Source of the DNA: Prochlorococcus sp. scB245a_519A13 | Lineage (GTDB): Bacteria; Cyanobacteriota; Cyanobacteriia; PCC-6307; Cyanobiaceae | Assembly: GCA_000634415.1 (NCBI GenBank) | Contig: JFNH01000118.1 | Span: forward strand, 1-64,000 | DNA length: 64,000 nucleotides | Direction: 5' to 3' | Part shown: piece after piece, positions 48,778-58,540 of the stretch | How positions within the stretch are numbered: position 1 is the stretch's first letter | Layout: the number at the start of each line of letters is the position of its first letter | Notes under the pieces: generated by a model | What the model was told of the DNA's origin: nothing | The model's database searches: none | Seen by the model: the letters and a program-made list of their open reading frames with translations, nothing else | Made by a program: the position numbers and the translations under genes

Positions 48778-49071
48778 TTACTTCTTATTTGATGGTTTAC
48801 GACTAAACATTGCGAGCATTCGATCAGTTACAAAGAAACCGCCTACAACGTTGAAAAGAGCAAATCCAAGAGAAACTGAACCAATGATTAAAAGTGGTAC
48901 GTTACCTTCTGCTTTTACAATTAAAGTCAAGGCTGCGAGCATTGTTATTCCCGAAATTGCATTTGCTCCACTCATTAGAGGTGTGTGAAGAGTAGGAGGA
49001 ACTTTTCCAATTAACTCGAGGCCTAATAAACTACCAAGTAAAAGAACCCAAAGAAGACTTATAAAAGACAT
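48778..49071 (-). CDS. pntA2: NAD(P) transhydrogenase subunit alpha, membrane part
   Basis: Contains only the small membrane domain of PntA: LLGLELIGKVPPTLHTPLMS, GANAISGITMLAALTLIVKA and a third helix with ITDRMLAMF-like VTDRMLAMFSRK at the end. In many bacteria PntA is one chain; here it is a separate 97-residue protein between pntA1 and pntB (gaps of 8 and 12 bases). Confidence 0.94.
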   Translation of the reverse strand: MSFISLLWVLLLGSLLGLELIGKVPPTLHTPLMSGANAISGITMLAALTLIVKAEGNVPLLIIGSVSLGFALFNVVGGFFVTDRMLAMFSRKPSNKK

Positions 49072-49083
49072 AATTTTAAAACC

Positions 49084-50214
49084 TCAATTTTCAAAAACTT
49101 TATTTTGAAGAACAACTCCTTCATCGCTTAATAAACATCCAGAAATGAGTTCATCCTCTTTATCTAATTTAATTAGACCATCTTTTATAAATGGTGTAAT
49201 CAAAGATGTTAAGTTCTTAGCATAAAGTGAACTTGCATCATAAGGAACTGATGAGGGTAATTCCCCCGCTCCTATAAGTTTTACCCCATCTTTGATAATA
49301 GTTTCATTTGATTTTGTTCCTTCGCAGTTCCCTCCCTGAGAAACTGCTAAATCAATAACTACTGCTCCAGGCCTCATTTTTTTAATCATGGGTGAGTCAA
49401 TTAAAACAGGGGCCTTTTTACCTAGAACCTGGGCAGTACATATAGCAACATCAGCTTCAGATAAATATTTAGTTAAAGTTGCCTTCTGTTTTGAGAGGAA
49501 TTCGGGTGTTACAGCTTTTGCATAACCTCCTGCCTCTCCTGGCTTTTCCTCAACTTCAGGAAGTTCTATAAATCTTGCTCCGAGGGACTCTACTTGTTCT
49601 TTAACAGCAGGTCTAATATCAGATACAAATACTATTGCTCCAAGTCTTTTTGCTGTCGCTACTGCCTGTAATCCTGCAACGCCTCCACCAAGAACCACTA
49701 CTTTGGCAGGTTGGACTGTTCCAGCTGCAGTCATAAGCATTGGAAAATATCTATCTAACTCACTCGCAGCCAAAAGAACTGCTTTATATCCAGCAATATT
49801 GGCTTGTGAAGAAAGAACATCAGAAGATTGAGCTCTACTAATCCTAGGAAGCAACTCTAGTGATAAAGCTGAAATCTTATTACTATTTATAATCCTTAGA
49901 AGCTCCTTATTACCATATGGGTTAAGAAGACCGAGAAGAACAGCGCCCTTCTTTAACTTAGTTAAATTATCCTCTGATGGAGTTTGAACACAAAATATTA
50001 AGTCTGCTTCACCCCAAATTTTTTGATCTAAGTTGTTTATTATTGTTCCGCCCGATTCTTCATATGATAAGTCACTAAATCCTGATAATTTCCCTGCTGA
50101 ACTTTCAATATAAACATCACATCCAAGGCTTTTTAATTTCTTTACCGCTTCTGGTGTAGCTGAAACTCTCCTTTCACCAGAGCTTGTTTCGGAAGGAATA
50201 AGTATCTTTGTCAA
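49084..50214 (-). CDS. pntA1: NAD(P) transhydrogenase subunit alpha, NAD-binding part
   Basis: Soluble domain I that binds NAD(H). Start MTKILIPSETSSGERRVSAT, then the Rossmann motif VVVLGGGVAGLQAVATAKRL near 175 and the mobile loop region EEKPGEAGGYAKAVTPEF. Ends after the domain (376 residues). First gene of the pnt operon. Confidence 0.95.
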   Translation of the reverse strand: MTKILIPSETSSGERRVSATPEAVKKLKSLGCDVYIESSAGKLSGFSDLSYEESGGTIINNLDQKIWGEADLIFCVQTPSEDNLTKLKKGAVLLGLLNPYGNKELLRIINSNKISALSLELLPRISRAQSSDVLSSQANIAGYKAVLLAASELDRYFPMLMTAAGTVQPAKVVVLGGGVAGLQAVATAKRLGAIVFVSDIRPAVKEQVESLGARFIELPEVEEKPGEAGGYAKAVTPEFLSKQKATLTKYLSEADVAICTAQVLGKKAPVLIDSPMIKKMRPGAVVIDLAVSQGGNCEGTKSNETIIKDGVKLIGAGELPSSVPYDASSLYAKNLTSLITPFIKDGLIKLDKEDELISGCLLSDEGVVLQNKVFEN

Positions 50215-50341
50215 TTTATTTATTTTTTTAACATACTAAATATAAATTGCAGAAAGTCAAAAGTCTTGGATTTTTGTTAAAAATATATTTTCTTTTCTAT
50301 AAAAAATAGCTATCTAGAATATATAAGTACTAAATAATCCA

Positions 50342-50920
50342 ATGAGTATAAAAGCAATCGAATGTCCTGATGGAGTGTGCCACAGTCATCATGGTGGTCA
50401 TGCTGTTCCAAGGCAAGCTATGCAGAAAAATCTAGAAAAGCATGGTAAAGACTGGTGCGAGAAATTAGCAGAGAGAATTTATGAAATGTCAGTTGATACT
50501 TATTCACAGACAGTCATGCCCAGTCTCCACTCGGCAGGTTGGCAAAGAAGACATTTAGATTGGGAATTTAAGCTGGCAGAAAATGATTCTGAACCTGATG
50601 AAGCTCTTGTTGAAGGAATTATTAATGCTACAGAAAGCTTTCTAAGGAGTAGTGAGGTTCATCGATTATTTATTCAGGAATTAGTTCAGGGCACATTCGA
50701 GGAAGCAAATGATAAAAAAATAATTTCTAAAGCAATTAAATCTATAATTGAAGAAGAAATTGTTATTTCACTAAGAGAAAAGAAAGAAACTCTTTTAAAG
50801 AAAATATCCGCAAAATTAATATCAGAAGAAAAAGTTAGCGAGGAACTTGCAATAAATTCAGCTAAAGAGGGTTTTGAGGAAGTTGAAAGGCTACTTGCAA
50901 ACCACAGTGAGGCAGTCTAA
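50342..50920 (+). CDS. conserved cyanobacterial hypothetical protein (192 aa)
   Basis: Begins with a Cys/His cluster (ECPDGVCHSHHGGHAVPRQ) that may bind metal, followed by a long, mainly helical, charged part (SLHSAGWQRRHLDWEFKLA and others). No signal peptide. The divergent gap to pntA1 is 127 bases. I do not recognise a function. Confidence 0.75.
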   Translation: MSIKAIECPDGVCHSHHGGHAVPRQAMQKNLEKHGKDWCEKLAERIYEMSVDTYSQTVMPSLHSAGWQRRHLDWEFKLAENDSEPDEALVEGIINATESFLRSSEVHRLFIQELVQGTFEEANDKKIISKAIKSIIEEEIVISLREKKETLLKKISAKLISEEKVSEELAINSAKEGFEEVERLLANHSEAV

Positions 50921-51074
50921 CTCTATTTCTTTATATTTGCTTTATAATTGACCAAAAAATTGGCTCAAATATAAATTAAAGATTAAATTATTGTTTGGAA
51001 GTACAAAGTTGTAACTTATTAGACAATACATAGGTTCTCTGGTGTGTTTATCTATATACAACTTAAATCTTCGA

Positions 51075-51299
51075 ATGGACAATTTCATTAGAAAAAGGAT
51101 CGACATAGCGACCTGTTGGGCAACCAATAGAATTTCTGCAATGGACACTTTAGAAAGGTATGAAGACAGTTATGCAATCGCAGAAGAATTTAGAGAGTGG
51201 ATATTACATATTGGAGAAAAGAACGAAAATTTAAAAGATTCTGTTTTAAACTTCCCAAAGGAATTAAAAAAGTTATTAGATCAAAAAGTCAACGATTGA
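51075..51299 (+). CDS. small helical protein (74 aa)
   Basis: Start at the ATG at 51075 (MDNFIRKRIDIATCWATNRI) gives a compact all-helical chain with EDSYAIAEEFREWILHIGEK. An in-frame start at 51042 would add an unlikely hydrophobic piece. Function unknown. Confidence 0.6.
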   Translation: MDNFIRKRIDIATCWATNRISAMDTLERYEDSYAIAEEFREWILHIGEKNENLKDSVLNFPKELKKLLDQKVND

Positions 51300-51378
51300 G
51301 TAATAAATCTATCGAGTGAAATCCGCCCTACATTATTTGGGTTAGTTTACTATTATTAATATTGAAATTAGTAAATAA

Positions 51379-52755
51379 ATGGAGAATAAAGAGAACACTT
51401 CGAATGTAGAAAATGTTGTAATTATTGGTTCAGGTCCTGCAGGATATACAGCTGCAATTTACGCAGCAAGAGCAAATCTTCAACCATTGCTTGTTACAGG
51501 ATTTAATTCTGGTGGAATTCCTGGTGGCCAATTAATGACTACAACATTTGTTGAAAATTATCCAGGTTTTCCAGATGGTGTACTTGGTCCTGAATTAATG
51601 GATCTAATGAAAGCTCAAGCCGAAAGATGGGGCACTAATTTATACGAAAGTGATGTTGTCTCAATAAATACTGATTCACATCCCTTTGAATTAAAAACTT
51701 TAGAAGGCACTATAAAATCTAACTCAATTATTATTGCAACTGGAGCAAGTGCAAATAGATTAGGCGTGACAAATGAAGATAAATTCTGGAGTAAAGGAAT
51801 AAGTGCTTGTGCAATATGTGATGGAGCGACCCCACAATTTAGAGGTGAAGAATTAGCTGTTATTGGAGGGGGCGACTCTGCATGTGAAGAAGCAGCATAT
51901 CTCACAAAGTATGGAAGCAAAGTGCATTTGATTGTTAGATCAGAAAAATTAAGGGCTAGCGCAGCAATGGTAGATAGAGTAAAAGCTAATCCAAAGATAG
52001 AAATTCATTGGAACACAAAAGTTAATAAAGCAGATGGCTCTGAATGGCTTGAGAAAATAGAAACTATTCACTCTCTAGAAGGTAAAGGGGAAATCAATAT
52101 AAAAGGTCTTTTTTACGCGATAGGGCACACACCAAATACGAAATTCTTAGGCAACAAAATTGATTTAGATAATAAAGGATATATTGCTTGCAAATCAGGA
52201 AGGCCAGAAACATCCATTGAAGGCATCTTCGCAGCAGGTGACGTTGTAGATTCTGAGTGGAGACAAGGAGTTACCGCTGCAGGAACTGGGTGCATGGCAG
52301 CATTAGCTACCGAAAGGTGGCTAGCCGAGAATAACTTAGCAAAAACTATAGTCAGAGAAACACCAGAACCAGAAAAAAAACTTAATTCATCAGATTTTAA
52401 TGAAGAAGAAGTTAATGAAGATACTTTCGATTCAAATTCTGAATGGCAAAAAGGCAGTTATGCATTAAGGAAACTTTATCACGAGAGTAAAAAACCTATC
52501 TTAGTAATTTTTAGTTCTCCAAGTTGCGGCCCATGTCATGTTTTAAAACCTCAGTTAAAAAGGGTAATTAAAGAACTTGATGGTGCAGTTCTTGGCGTTG
52601 AAATAGATATTGATAAAGATCAAGATATTGCAAAACAAGCTGGTATTAATGGCACACCAACAGTTCAACTTTTTAAAGAAAAATTATTAAAAAAACAATG
52701 GCAAGGTGTTAAACAAAGAAGTGAGTTTAAAGAAGCGATAAAAAATATTATCTAA
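51379..52755 (+). CDS. ntrC-type: NADPH-thioredoxin reductase/thioredoxin fusion (NTRC)
   Basis: Uses NADPH to reduce 2-Cys peroxiredoxins and other targets, as in chloroplast NTRC. FAD site IIGSGPAGYTAAIYAARANL (residues 15-34), redox pair CAICDG near 143, NADPH site VIGGGDSACEEA and FAGDV-like IFAAGDVVDSEWRQ. After a linker (about 325-355), a thioredoxin domain with active site SCGPCHVLK near 388. 458 residues; full fusion, not a split pair. Not related to the nitrogen regulator of similar name. Confidence 0.95.
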   Translation: MENKENTSNVENVVIIGSGPAGYTAAIYAARANLQPLLVTGFNSGGIPGGQLMTTTFVENYPGFPDGVLGPELMDLMKAQAERWGTNLYESDVVSINTDSHPFELKTLEGTIKSNSIIIATGASANRLGVTNEDKFWSKGISACAICDGATPQFRGEELAVIGGGDSACEEAAYLTKYGSKVHLIVRSEKLRASAAMVDRVKANPKIEIHWNTKVNKADGSEWLEKIETIHSLEGKGEINIKGLFYAIGHTPNTKFLGNKIDLDNKGYIACKSGRPETSIEGIFAAGDVVDSEWRQGVTAAGTGCMAALATERWLAENNLAKTIVRETPEPEKKLNSSDFNEEEVNEDTFDSNSEWQKGSYALRKLYHESKKPILVIFSSPSCGPCHVLKPQLKRVIKELDGAVLGVEIDIDKDQDIAKQAGINGTPTVQLFKEKLLKKQWQGVKQRSEFKEAIKNII

Positions 52756-52764
52756 AGTAACTTT

Positions 52765-53031
52765 TTATTTATTATTTCTCTTGGGATTATTTTTATTAGT
52801 AGTAGGTCTGGCATTGCCTGCATTCCTCTCTCTATAAGTTATCCTCCCTCTAGAGAGATCATAAGGACTTATCTCAACTAACACTTTGTCTCCAGCTAAT
52901 AATTTAATTCTAAATTTAGTCAATTTACCTGCAGCTCTACATAAACATTGATGTCCTTCAGGTTGTTCTAAGGTAACCAAATAAAATCCATTCCCCTGCT
53001 CTTTTTCTATTACACCTGAAGTTTCAATCAT
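52765..53031 (-). CDS. infA: translation initiation factor IF-1
   Basis: Single OB-fold protein that binds the A site of the 30S subunit. Present: IETSGVIEKEQGNGFYLVTL, LCRAAGKLTKFRIKLLAGDK and VEISPYDLSRGRITYRER. The basic tail past residue 68 (NARPTTNKNNPKRNNK) makes it longer (88 residues) than E. coli IF-1. Convergent to NTRC. It lies outside a ribosomal-protein cluster, so it may be one of two copies. Confidence 0.85.
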   Translation of the reverse strand: MIETSGVIEKEQGNGFYLVTLEQPEGHQCLCRAAGKLTKFRIKLLAGDKVLVEISPYDLSRGRITYRERNAGNARPTTNKNNPKRNNK

Positions 53032-53123
53032 TAATTAATCTTTTACTAAGTACATATTATCAGAAAAAGATTGGCCAAAATTGATTTAAAAAAAATTAAA
53101 TACGTAAAAATATGCAATTCAAT

Positions 53124-53336
53124 TCAAATTGAAAATTTAATTTCATTAATTATTTGAAGTTGTCCATAGTAAAAATTTGCTTTCGCAATTTTTTCAGAAT
53201 CTTCTAATTGATCAAAAAAAACAAACCCAAGGCTTTCCCATAATGAAGATCCGCAGACATTATTCAATTCATTTTTTGCTTCTTTTGCAAAATTATCTAG
53301 TTTTCTTTCAAGGTTTTTAGACTTAGAAACAGACAT
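53124..53336 (-). CDS. small hypothetical protein (70 aa)
   Basis: Helical and charged (MSVSKSKNLERKLDNFAKEA) with a later ESLGFVFFDQLEDSEKIA part and a C-terminal beta-like end. Composition supports coding. No family recognised. Confidence 0.6.
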   Translation of the reverse strand: MSVSKSKNLERKLDNFAKEAKNELNNVCGSSLWESLGFVFFDQLEDSEKIAKANFYYGQLQIINEIKFSI

Positions 53337-53392
53337 AGGTCAATACTATTTAATATAGTACAAATATACTATCTAATTCTAAAATTGCAATA

Positions 53393-54355
53393 TTAAAAAG
53401 GTAATCTCTTTTTTTCTTCAATATTAAGATCTGCTTCCATTTCCCTTAATCTTTTAAGTATTTGTTGATAATACTCCTTTATATAGCTCTCTAGTGAGGT
53501 CATATCTTCTTTTTTAACTTCCAATATTTCGTAAGTTTTGCTCATGTCAGCATCTAATGATTCACCACTACTAGTTACTTCAGCAAAAGCCAATCGCTCA
53601 GCAACATTAAGAGAATCTTGGAAAAAGGAAACTACTTTTTGAGTGACGCTAATAAGGAAGGGGGAAACTCTAAAAATTTTCGCCTTTTTTTCACTAAATT
53701 TTTCACATAAAGATATAACTTCATTTGAATCCCATGCTTTGGGACCTACTAATGGCAATGATGTTCTGTGAGTTTTTGGATTATTTACAGCTGCTACAAC
53801 AACTTTTGCCATATCTTGTGTATTCATATAAGCAATTTTAGTTGGAGTCCCACTCATCCACACTGCTTGACTATCCAAGATTGGGATTGCAAATTGACCA
53901 ATAACTCCTTGCATAAAAGCTGCACATTTGAAGATTGTATAGTCTAAATCAGATTTTTCAAGAAGTTTTTCAGTACAAAATTTAATATCCATTAAAGGAA
54001 CATTTCTAAACTTTTCTGTTAGGAGGATAGAAAGGAATATTACCCTTTTTACGTTTAAAGATTCGCAAGCATTGAATAGGTTAAGTTTTCCATCCCAATC
54101 AATTTCATAAATACTTTTAGGATCATCTGGCCTACTAGTCGCTGCATCAACAACTACTTCAATATCTTGTAATGCATATTCGATATCAGAAGAATTTAAT
54201 AAATTACCTTTTGTTAGCTCACAACCCCATTCTTGTAGAAAGGAAGCTTTTCTTGGATTTCTTACAAAGCATCTTACTTCATGTCCCTCTTCTATAGCTT
54301 GCTTTGCTATTTGTCTACCAAGTGTCCCTGTTGCTCCTACTAAAAGAATCTTCAT
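53393..54355 (-). CDS. ycf39: photosystem II assembly factor Ycf39
   Basis: NmrA-like atypical short-chain dehydrogenase that, with Hli proteins, helps insert chlorophyll into newly made D1. The NAD(P) motif MKILLVGATGTLGRQIAKQA starts the chain; then VRNPRKASFLQEWGCELTKG, VVDAATSRPDDP, CTEKLLEKSDLDYTIFKCAA and the C-terminal helices. 320 residues, normal. The five hli genes in the window are possible partners. Confidence 0.92.
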   Translation of the reverse strand: MKILLVGATGTLGRQIAKQAIEEGHEVRCFVRNPRKASFLQEWGCELTKGNLLNSSDIEYALQDIEVVVDAATSRPDDPKSIYEIDWDGKLNLFNACESLNVKRVIFLSILLTEKFRNVPLMDIKFCTEKLLEKSDLDYTIFKCAAFMQGVIGQFAIPILDSQAVWMSGTPTKIAYMNTQDMAKVVVAAVNNPKTHRTSLPLVGPKAWDSNEVISLCEKFSEKKAKIFRVSPFLISVTQKVVSFFQDSLNVAERLAFAEVTSSGESLDADMSKTYEILEVKKEDMTSLESYIKEYYQQILKRLREMEADLNIEEKKRLPF

Positions 54356-54412
54356 ACTTAAGATTTACTTAACTTTAAGACCATAACTCAAATTGTGATG
54401 TATCCGTGAGAA

Positions 54413-54511
54413 TCAGTCTCCCTGAAACTTTAATAACAAAGCGCCCCCAACTAATCCTATTGGTATCAGTATCCAAAAAACTGCTGCAATACTAAAAATT
54501 TCTTTAGCCAT
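54413..54511 (-). CDS. petM: cytochrome b6f subunit PetM
   Basis: A 32-residue single-helix subunit: [20 protein letters not shown], then [12 protein letters not shown]. This matches the PetM of marine picocyanobacteria (conserved LLLK-QG ending). Too short for many gene finders. The start lies 76 bases before the divergent hydrolase gene. Confidence 0.9.
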
Positions 54512-54604
54512 AGTAAAATTGAATGATTACTATAATTTACATTCAAAATACATTTATTTGTTAAAAATGTAGATAATTCAAATATCTTGAAAATTTTTGA
54601 ATAT

Positions 54605-55546
54605 ATGAATAATAATTTAAAAAAAAATATAAACATTCCTAATTACTGGAATTGGAATGGTTTTAAAATTTGTTGGAGTGTTACAGGCGAAGAAAATGAG
54701 ATTCCAATTATCTTTCTCCATGGATTTGGAGCAAGTCGAAAACATTGGAGAAACAATTTAGAGTATTTTGCGAAAAAGAATTTTGCCTCTTATTCTTTGG
54801 ATTTAATAGGATTTGGGGATTCAGATCAACCTGGGATTAGACAAATTGGAAAATTAAATAATGAGATTTGGTGTGATCAAGTGAAAGACTTTATTGCACA
54901 GATAATAAGACCAAAGAATTCTGGGAAAGTAATTCTTATTGGCAATTCCCTTGGATCACTAGTTGCTTTAACATGTGCTGTTTCATTAGAGGATCAGATT
55001 GCAACAGTTATTGCATCGCCTTTGCCAGATCAAATTCAAGAAGATAAAAAGTCCATAACAAAAAAATCATCATTTAAGAAATTTCAAGATAGATTCATAA
55101 CAATATTTTTTTTGTTTTTCCCTTTGGAGATTATTTTATTTTTAATAACTAAATTAGGGGTTATTAAATTGGGACTAAATTCTGCCTATTTTAAAAAAGA
55201 TAATATTGATCGCGAACTAATAGATTTGGTAACAAAACCTGTTTTAAGGAGAAGTTCAGCTAGATCATTAAGAGCAATGTGTATTGGAATGTCTTCTAGA
55301 GATGAAAAATTTAAAGCTTCTTACCTTTTGAGAAAACTTAGCGCCTCAAAAAAAGTTCCTTTTTTATTAATTTGGGGCGAAAAAGATAATTTCATACCTT
55401 TGTTTGTTGGTAAAAAGATTGCAAATTTCCATAGATGGGTAAAATTAAAAATAGTATCCAATTCAGGGCATTGTATCCATGATGAAGACCCTTCAGTATT
55501 CAATAGAATTTCTTATGAATGGATTAGAGATTTAAAAACCTTTTAA
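54605..55546 (+). CDS. alpha/beta hydrolase (313 aa)
   Basis: Serine hydrolase fold: oxyanion HGFGASRKHWRNNL (near 40), GFGDSDQPG, nucleophile elbow LIGNSLGSLVALT (Ser near 115), acid in WGEKDNFIP and His in NSGHCIHDEDP. Resembles plant/cyanobacterial hydrolases such as pheophytinase-like proteins, but the substrate cannot be told. The ATG at 54605 is used; a TTG six codons before is possible. Four bases separate it from ilvH. Confidence 0.82.
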   Translation: MNNNLKKNINIPNYWNWNGFKICWSVTGEENEIPIIFLHGFGASRKHWRNNLEYFAKKNFASYSLDLIGFGDSDQPGIRQIGKLNNEIWCDQVKDFIAQIIRPKNSGKVILIGNSLGSLVALTCAVSLEDQIATVIASPLPDQIQEDKKSITKKSSFKKFQDRFITIFFLFFPLEIILFLITKLGVIKLGLNSAYFKKDNIDRELIDLVTKPVLRRSSARSLRAMCIGMSSRDEKFKASYLLRKLSASKKVPFLLIWGEKDNFIPLFVGKKIANFHRWVKLKIVSNSGHCIHDEDPSVFNRISYEWIRDLKTF

Positions 55547-55549
55547 AAT

Positions 55550-56074
55550 ATGAAACATACATTATCAGTTCTTGTAGAAGATGAATCTGGAGCCTTGAGT
55601 AGAATCTCAGGTCTCTTCGCTAGAAGGGGATTCAACATAGATAGCCTTGCAGTAGGACCTGCAGAATCCAAAGGGATTTCAAGGTTAACAATGGTAGTAG
55701 AAGGTGATGATGAAACTCTTCAACAAATGACTAAGCAACTTAATAAGTTATTTAATGTTCTGGGAGTCGTAGATTTTACTAATCTCGCGGCTGTTGAAAG
55801 GGAATTGATGTTACTAAAAGTTTCATCGAAAGAAGATACTAGGAGCAATATCCTTGATATAGTTCAGATTTTCCGTGCAAAAGTTGTTGACGTATCAGAT
55901 ATGGCCTTAACTCTCGAGGTGGTTGGAGATCCTGGGAAGTTAGTTGCTCTAGAAAAATTACTTGAGCCATACGGCATCCTTGAAATAGCGAGGACTGGTA
56001 AGGTAGCTCTTAAACGCTCTTCAGGAGTTAATACAGAAATGTTGAAAATAAATAAATATTCTCTAGAAATTTAA
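55550..56074 (+). CDS. ilvH: acetolactate synthase, small (regulatory) subunit
   Basis: Regulates branched-chain amino acid synthesis by valine feedback. N-terminal ACT domain ([37 protein letters not shown]) and the C-terminal domain ([37 protein letters not shown]). 174 residues, normal. Confidence 0.96.
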   Translation: MKHTLSVLVEDESGALSRISGLFARRGFNIDSLAVGPAESKGISRLTMVVEGDDETLQQMTKQLNKLFNVLGVVDFTNLAAVERELMLLKVSSKEDTRSNILDIVQIFRAKVVDVSDMALTLEVVGDPGKLVALEKLLEPYGILEIARTGKVALKRSSGVNTEMLKINKYSLEI

Positions 56075-56682
56075 TTAGATACCTTGACTGCCTCGATGTA
56101 GTCTTCTTTTTTGATTTTTTCGAGTACGTCTATTCCTTTAATAATCTTTCCAAAAATTGAATATCTACCATCTAGTTCTGGGATCTTAGTCGTTACAAAA
56201 AAAAATTCAGTAGATGAAGACTTATTCTTACCTCTTTTAACCATAGCGATTGATCCACTCTCAAAAGTATTAACTAAATTCAATGTTTCACTAGGATTTT
56301 TTATTTGATAGTTGTATCTTGGTTTTATTTCTTCTTTGAATTTTATTTCTAAAGGTATTGTTGGACTTGTCTTATTCAGGTTTTGTTTTCGTGCTATATA
56401 AGATTTATTTTCTGGATTAACGCCTCCATGTATAAACCTTATTTGGGGATAATTTATTATTTTATAAAATTTTTTATTGTCATAAATATTATTGTCTATG
56501 TTTTCCAGAAAATTTGATACTGTTACTGGGTTATCTTTACCAAATAATTTAACCTCAAAATCACCTTTTGAAGTTTTAAAATTAACTATTTTATCACTTT
56601 GAATACAACTAAATTTAAGTTTTTGGCAGTAATAATTTGAATCAATCTTACTTTTATAACTACAAGCTTGAACCAAAAACAA
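56071..56682 (-). CDS. cyclophilin-type peptidyl-prolyl isomerase, probably lipoprotein
   Basis: Speeds cis-trans change at proline. The cyclophilin core is [50 protein letters not shown] and [14 protein letters not shown]. The catalytic Arg of IRF-HGG is present. The TTG at 56682 gives only MFLVQAC before the cysteine; coding-like hydrophobic residues ([14 protein letters not shown]) continue upstream to the ycf4 stop, so the true start may be a rare codon overlapping it, yielding a full lipoprotein signal with lipobox VQAC. The last base overlaps the end of ilvH. Confidence 0.82.
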   Translation of the reverse strand: MFLVQACSYKSKIDSNYYCQKLKFSCIQSDKIVNFKTSKGDFEVKLFGKDNPVTVSNFLENIDNNIYDNKKFYKIINYPQIRFIHGGVNPENKSYIARKQNLNKTSPTIPLEIKFKEEIKPRYNYQIKNPSETLNLVNTFESGSIAMVKRGKNKSSSTEFFFVTTKIPELDGRYSIFGKIIKGIDVLEKIKKEDYIEAVKVSN

Positions 56683-56723
56683 AACCTGTATAAAAGATAA
56701 TGTTTTTAAAAAATATTTTTTTT

Positions 56724-57281
56724 TTATTTTAGGCCCTCCAAATTAACATCTAAAAATTTAGCTAGACGAGCTCCTTCTTCTTCAACCTGAAGCAGTGGTT
56801 TAAGTTCACCTGCTCCGCTTAAAGGGAGAGGTTTTTTTCTACCTTTTAGTACTAAAGCAATTCTTCTTCTAGGATTAAATCCCTCACTTATATCCAACTT
56901 AACAGATTTAATTTCATCAAAATTTAATTTAACTTCAACATCTTTAAATAATCCCTTTCTTTTTATTTCTACAGATTTTGAGGATTTATCAAAATAATTA
57001 CTTCCTGAACCAAAGTTTATGTAAACCAAATACCACAAGTAAAAGTTTAATAAATTAGCAATTACTCCGTATGCTCCCATTATTATTCCTTGAGGGATAA
57101 ATAACAAAGTTGAAGGATTTCCTAAAGGTAATAAATCCCTTCCTGTGTAGCTAGATATAGAGGCCAAAAGAAAACCTATACCTCCTATAGTCAGCATTCC
57201 TCCAATAATATAATTTGAAATTTTTCTTGATCCACCAATTTTTTGTTCGATCTTATCGAATGACGTGAGGTCTGAATTCAT
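56724..57281 (-). CDS. ycf4: photosystem I assembly protein Ycf4
   Basis: Thylakoid protein that aids photosystem I assembly. Two N-terminal helices (SNYIIGGMLTIGGIGFLLAS, IPQGIIMGAYGVIANLLNFY), then a soluble part with YLVYINFGSGSNYFDKSS, RRRIALVLKGRKKPLPLS and the C-terminal EEGARLAKFLDV. 185 residues, normal. Divergent from psbD. Confidence 0.95.
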   Translation of the reverse strand: MNSDLTSFDKIEQKIGGSRKISNYIIGGMLTIGGIGFLLASISSYTGRDLLPLGNPSTLLFIPQGIIMGAYGVIANLLNFYLWYLVYINFGSGSNYFDKSSKSVEIKRKGLFKDVEVKLNFDEIKSVKLDISEGFNPRRRIALVLKGRKKPLPLSGAGELKPLLQVEEEGARLAKFLDVNLEGLK

Positions 57282-57463
57282 TTCTATCTTTTTTTAGAGC
57301 CTAATTCAGATAATTTAACAAACTAAGGGAGTATTCTTACCTAATTTTTAATAAAAAAGTCAGGAAAGCTTTACAAGGCATTTCAGATATACAGATATTT
57401 CCCCACATTACTCTCAATCTTTGTTACAGTCACTGCGTATCCCGAAGCTAAAAACGATTTCTC

Positions 57464-58540
57464 ATGACGATCGCAGTTGGTAGCGCCCCACAAAGAGGAT
57501 GGTTTGATGTCCTCGATGATTGGTTGAAGCGCGACCGCTTTGTATTTATTGGTTGGTCTGGACTACTTCTACTTCCTTGTGCATATCTTGCTATAGGTGG
57601 TTGGTTTGTCGGAACAACATTTGTTACCTCTTGGTACACACACGGAGTTGCAAGTTCATACCTTGAAGGTTGTAACTTTTTAACAGCAGCTGTAAGCACC
57701 CCTGGTGATGCCATGGGACACAGTCTTCTATTTTTATGGGGTCCTGAAGCCCAAGGTAGTTTCGTAAGATGGCTACAACTTGGTGGACTTTGGAACTTCG
57801 TTGCATTACATGGAGTATTTGGCCTAATCGGTTTTATGCTTCGTCAGTTTGAAATTGCTGGCCTTGTTGGAATTAGACCATACAACGCTTTAGCATTCTC
57901 AGCAGTAATTGCAGTATTCACAAGTATTTTCCTTATTTATCCTTTAGGACAGCATAGTTGGTTCTTCGCACCTTCATTCGGTGTTGCAGCAATCTTCCGT
58001 TACATTCTGTTCATTCAAGGTTTTCACAATATTACTTTAAATCCATTCCATATGATGGGTGTTGCTGGAATTCTTGGTGGTGCTCTACTTTGCGCTATCC
58101 ATGGAGCTACAGTACAAAATACTTTGTATGAAGATACAAGTATTTACACAGATGGTAAGGTTCAAAGTTCAACATTTAGAGCTTTTGACCCAACTCAAGA
58201 AGAAGAAACCTATTCAATGATTACAGCGAATAGATTCTGGAGTCAAATCTTCGGTATTGCTTTCTCAAACAAGCGTTTCTTACATTTCTTGATGCTGTTT
58301 GTACCTGTTATGGGTATGTGGACATCTTCAATTGGTATTGTAGGCTTAGCACTAAACTTAAGAGCTTATGATTTCGTAAGCCAAGAAATCCGTGCAGCAG
58401 AAGACCCAGAATTTGAAACTTTCTATACAAAAAATATACTTTTGAACGAAGGTATGCGAGCATGGATGTCTTCTGTGGATCAACCACACGAAAACTTTGT
58501 ATTCCCTGAGGAGGTTCTTCCACGTGGAAACGCCCTTTAA
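57464..58540 (+). CDS. psbD: photosystem II reaction-centre protein D2
   Basis: Binds P680 chlorophylls, pheophytin, QA and non-heme iron with D1. Full 358-residue chain: [20 protein letters not shown] start, [60 protein letters not shown], the QA-side region and [14 protein letters not shown] at the end. Four to five helices. Start ATG at 57464. It overlaps psbC by 17 bases, the standard cyanobacterial arrangement. Confidence 0.98.
   Translation: MTIAVGSAPQRGWFDVLDDWLKRDRFVFIGWSGLLLLPCAYLAIGGWFVGTTFVTSWYTHGVASSYLEGCNFLTAAVSTPGDAMGHSLLFLWGPEAQGSFVRWLQLGGLWNFVALHGVFGLIGFMLRQFEIAGLVGIRPYNALAFSAVIAVFTSIFLIYPLGQHSWFFAPSFGVAAIFRYILFIQGFHNITLNPFHMMGVAGILGGALLCAIHGATVQNTLYEDTSIYTDGKVQSSTFRAFDPTQEEETYSMITANRFWSQIFGIAFSNKRFLHFLMLFVPVMGMWTSSIGIVGLALNLRAYDFVSQEIRAAEDPEFETFYTKNILLNEGMRAWMSSVDQPHENFVFPEEVLPRGNAL

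Noticed and set aside
57448-57806. Minus-strand frames across the psbD start
   Set aside because: Explained as complements of the highly conserved psbD coding sequence.
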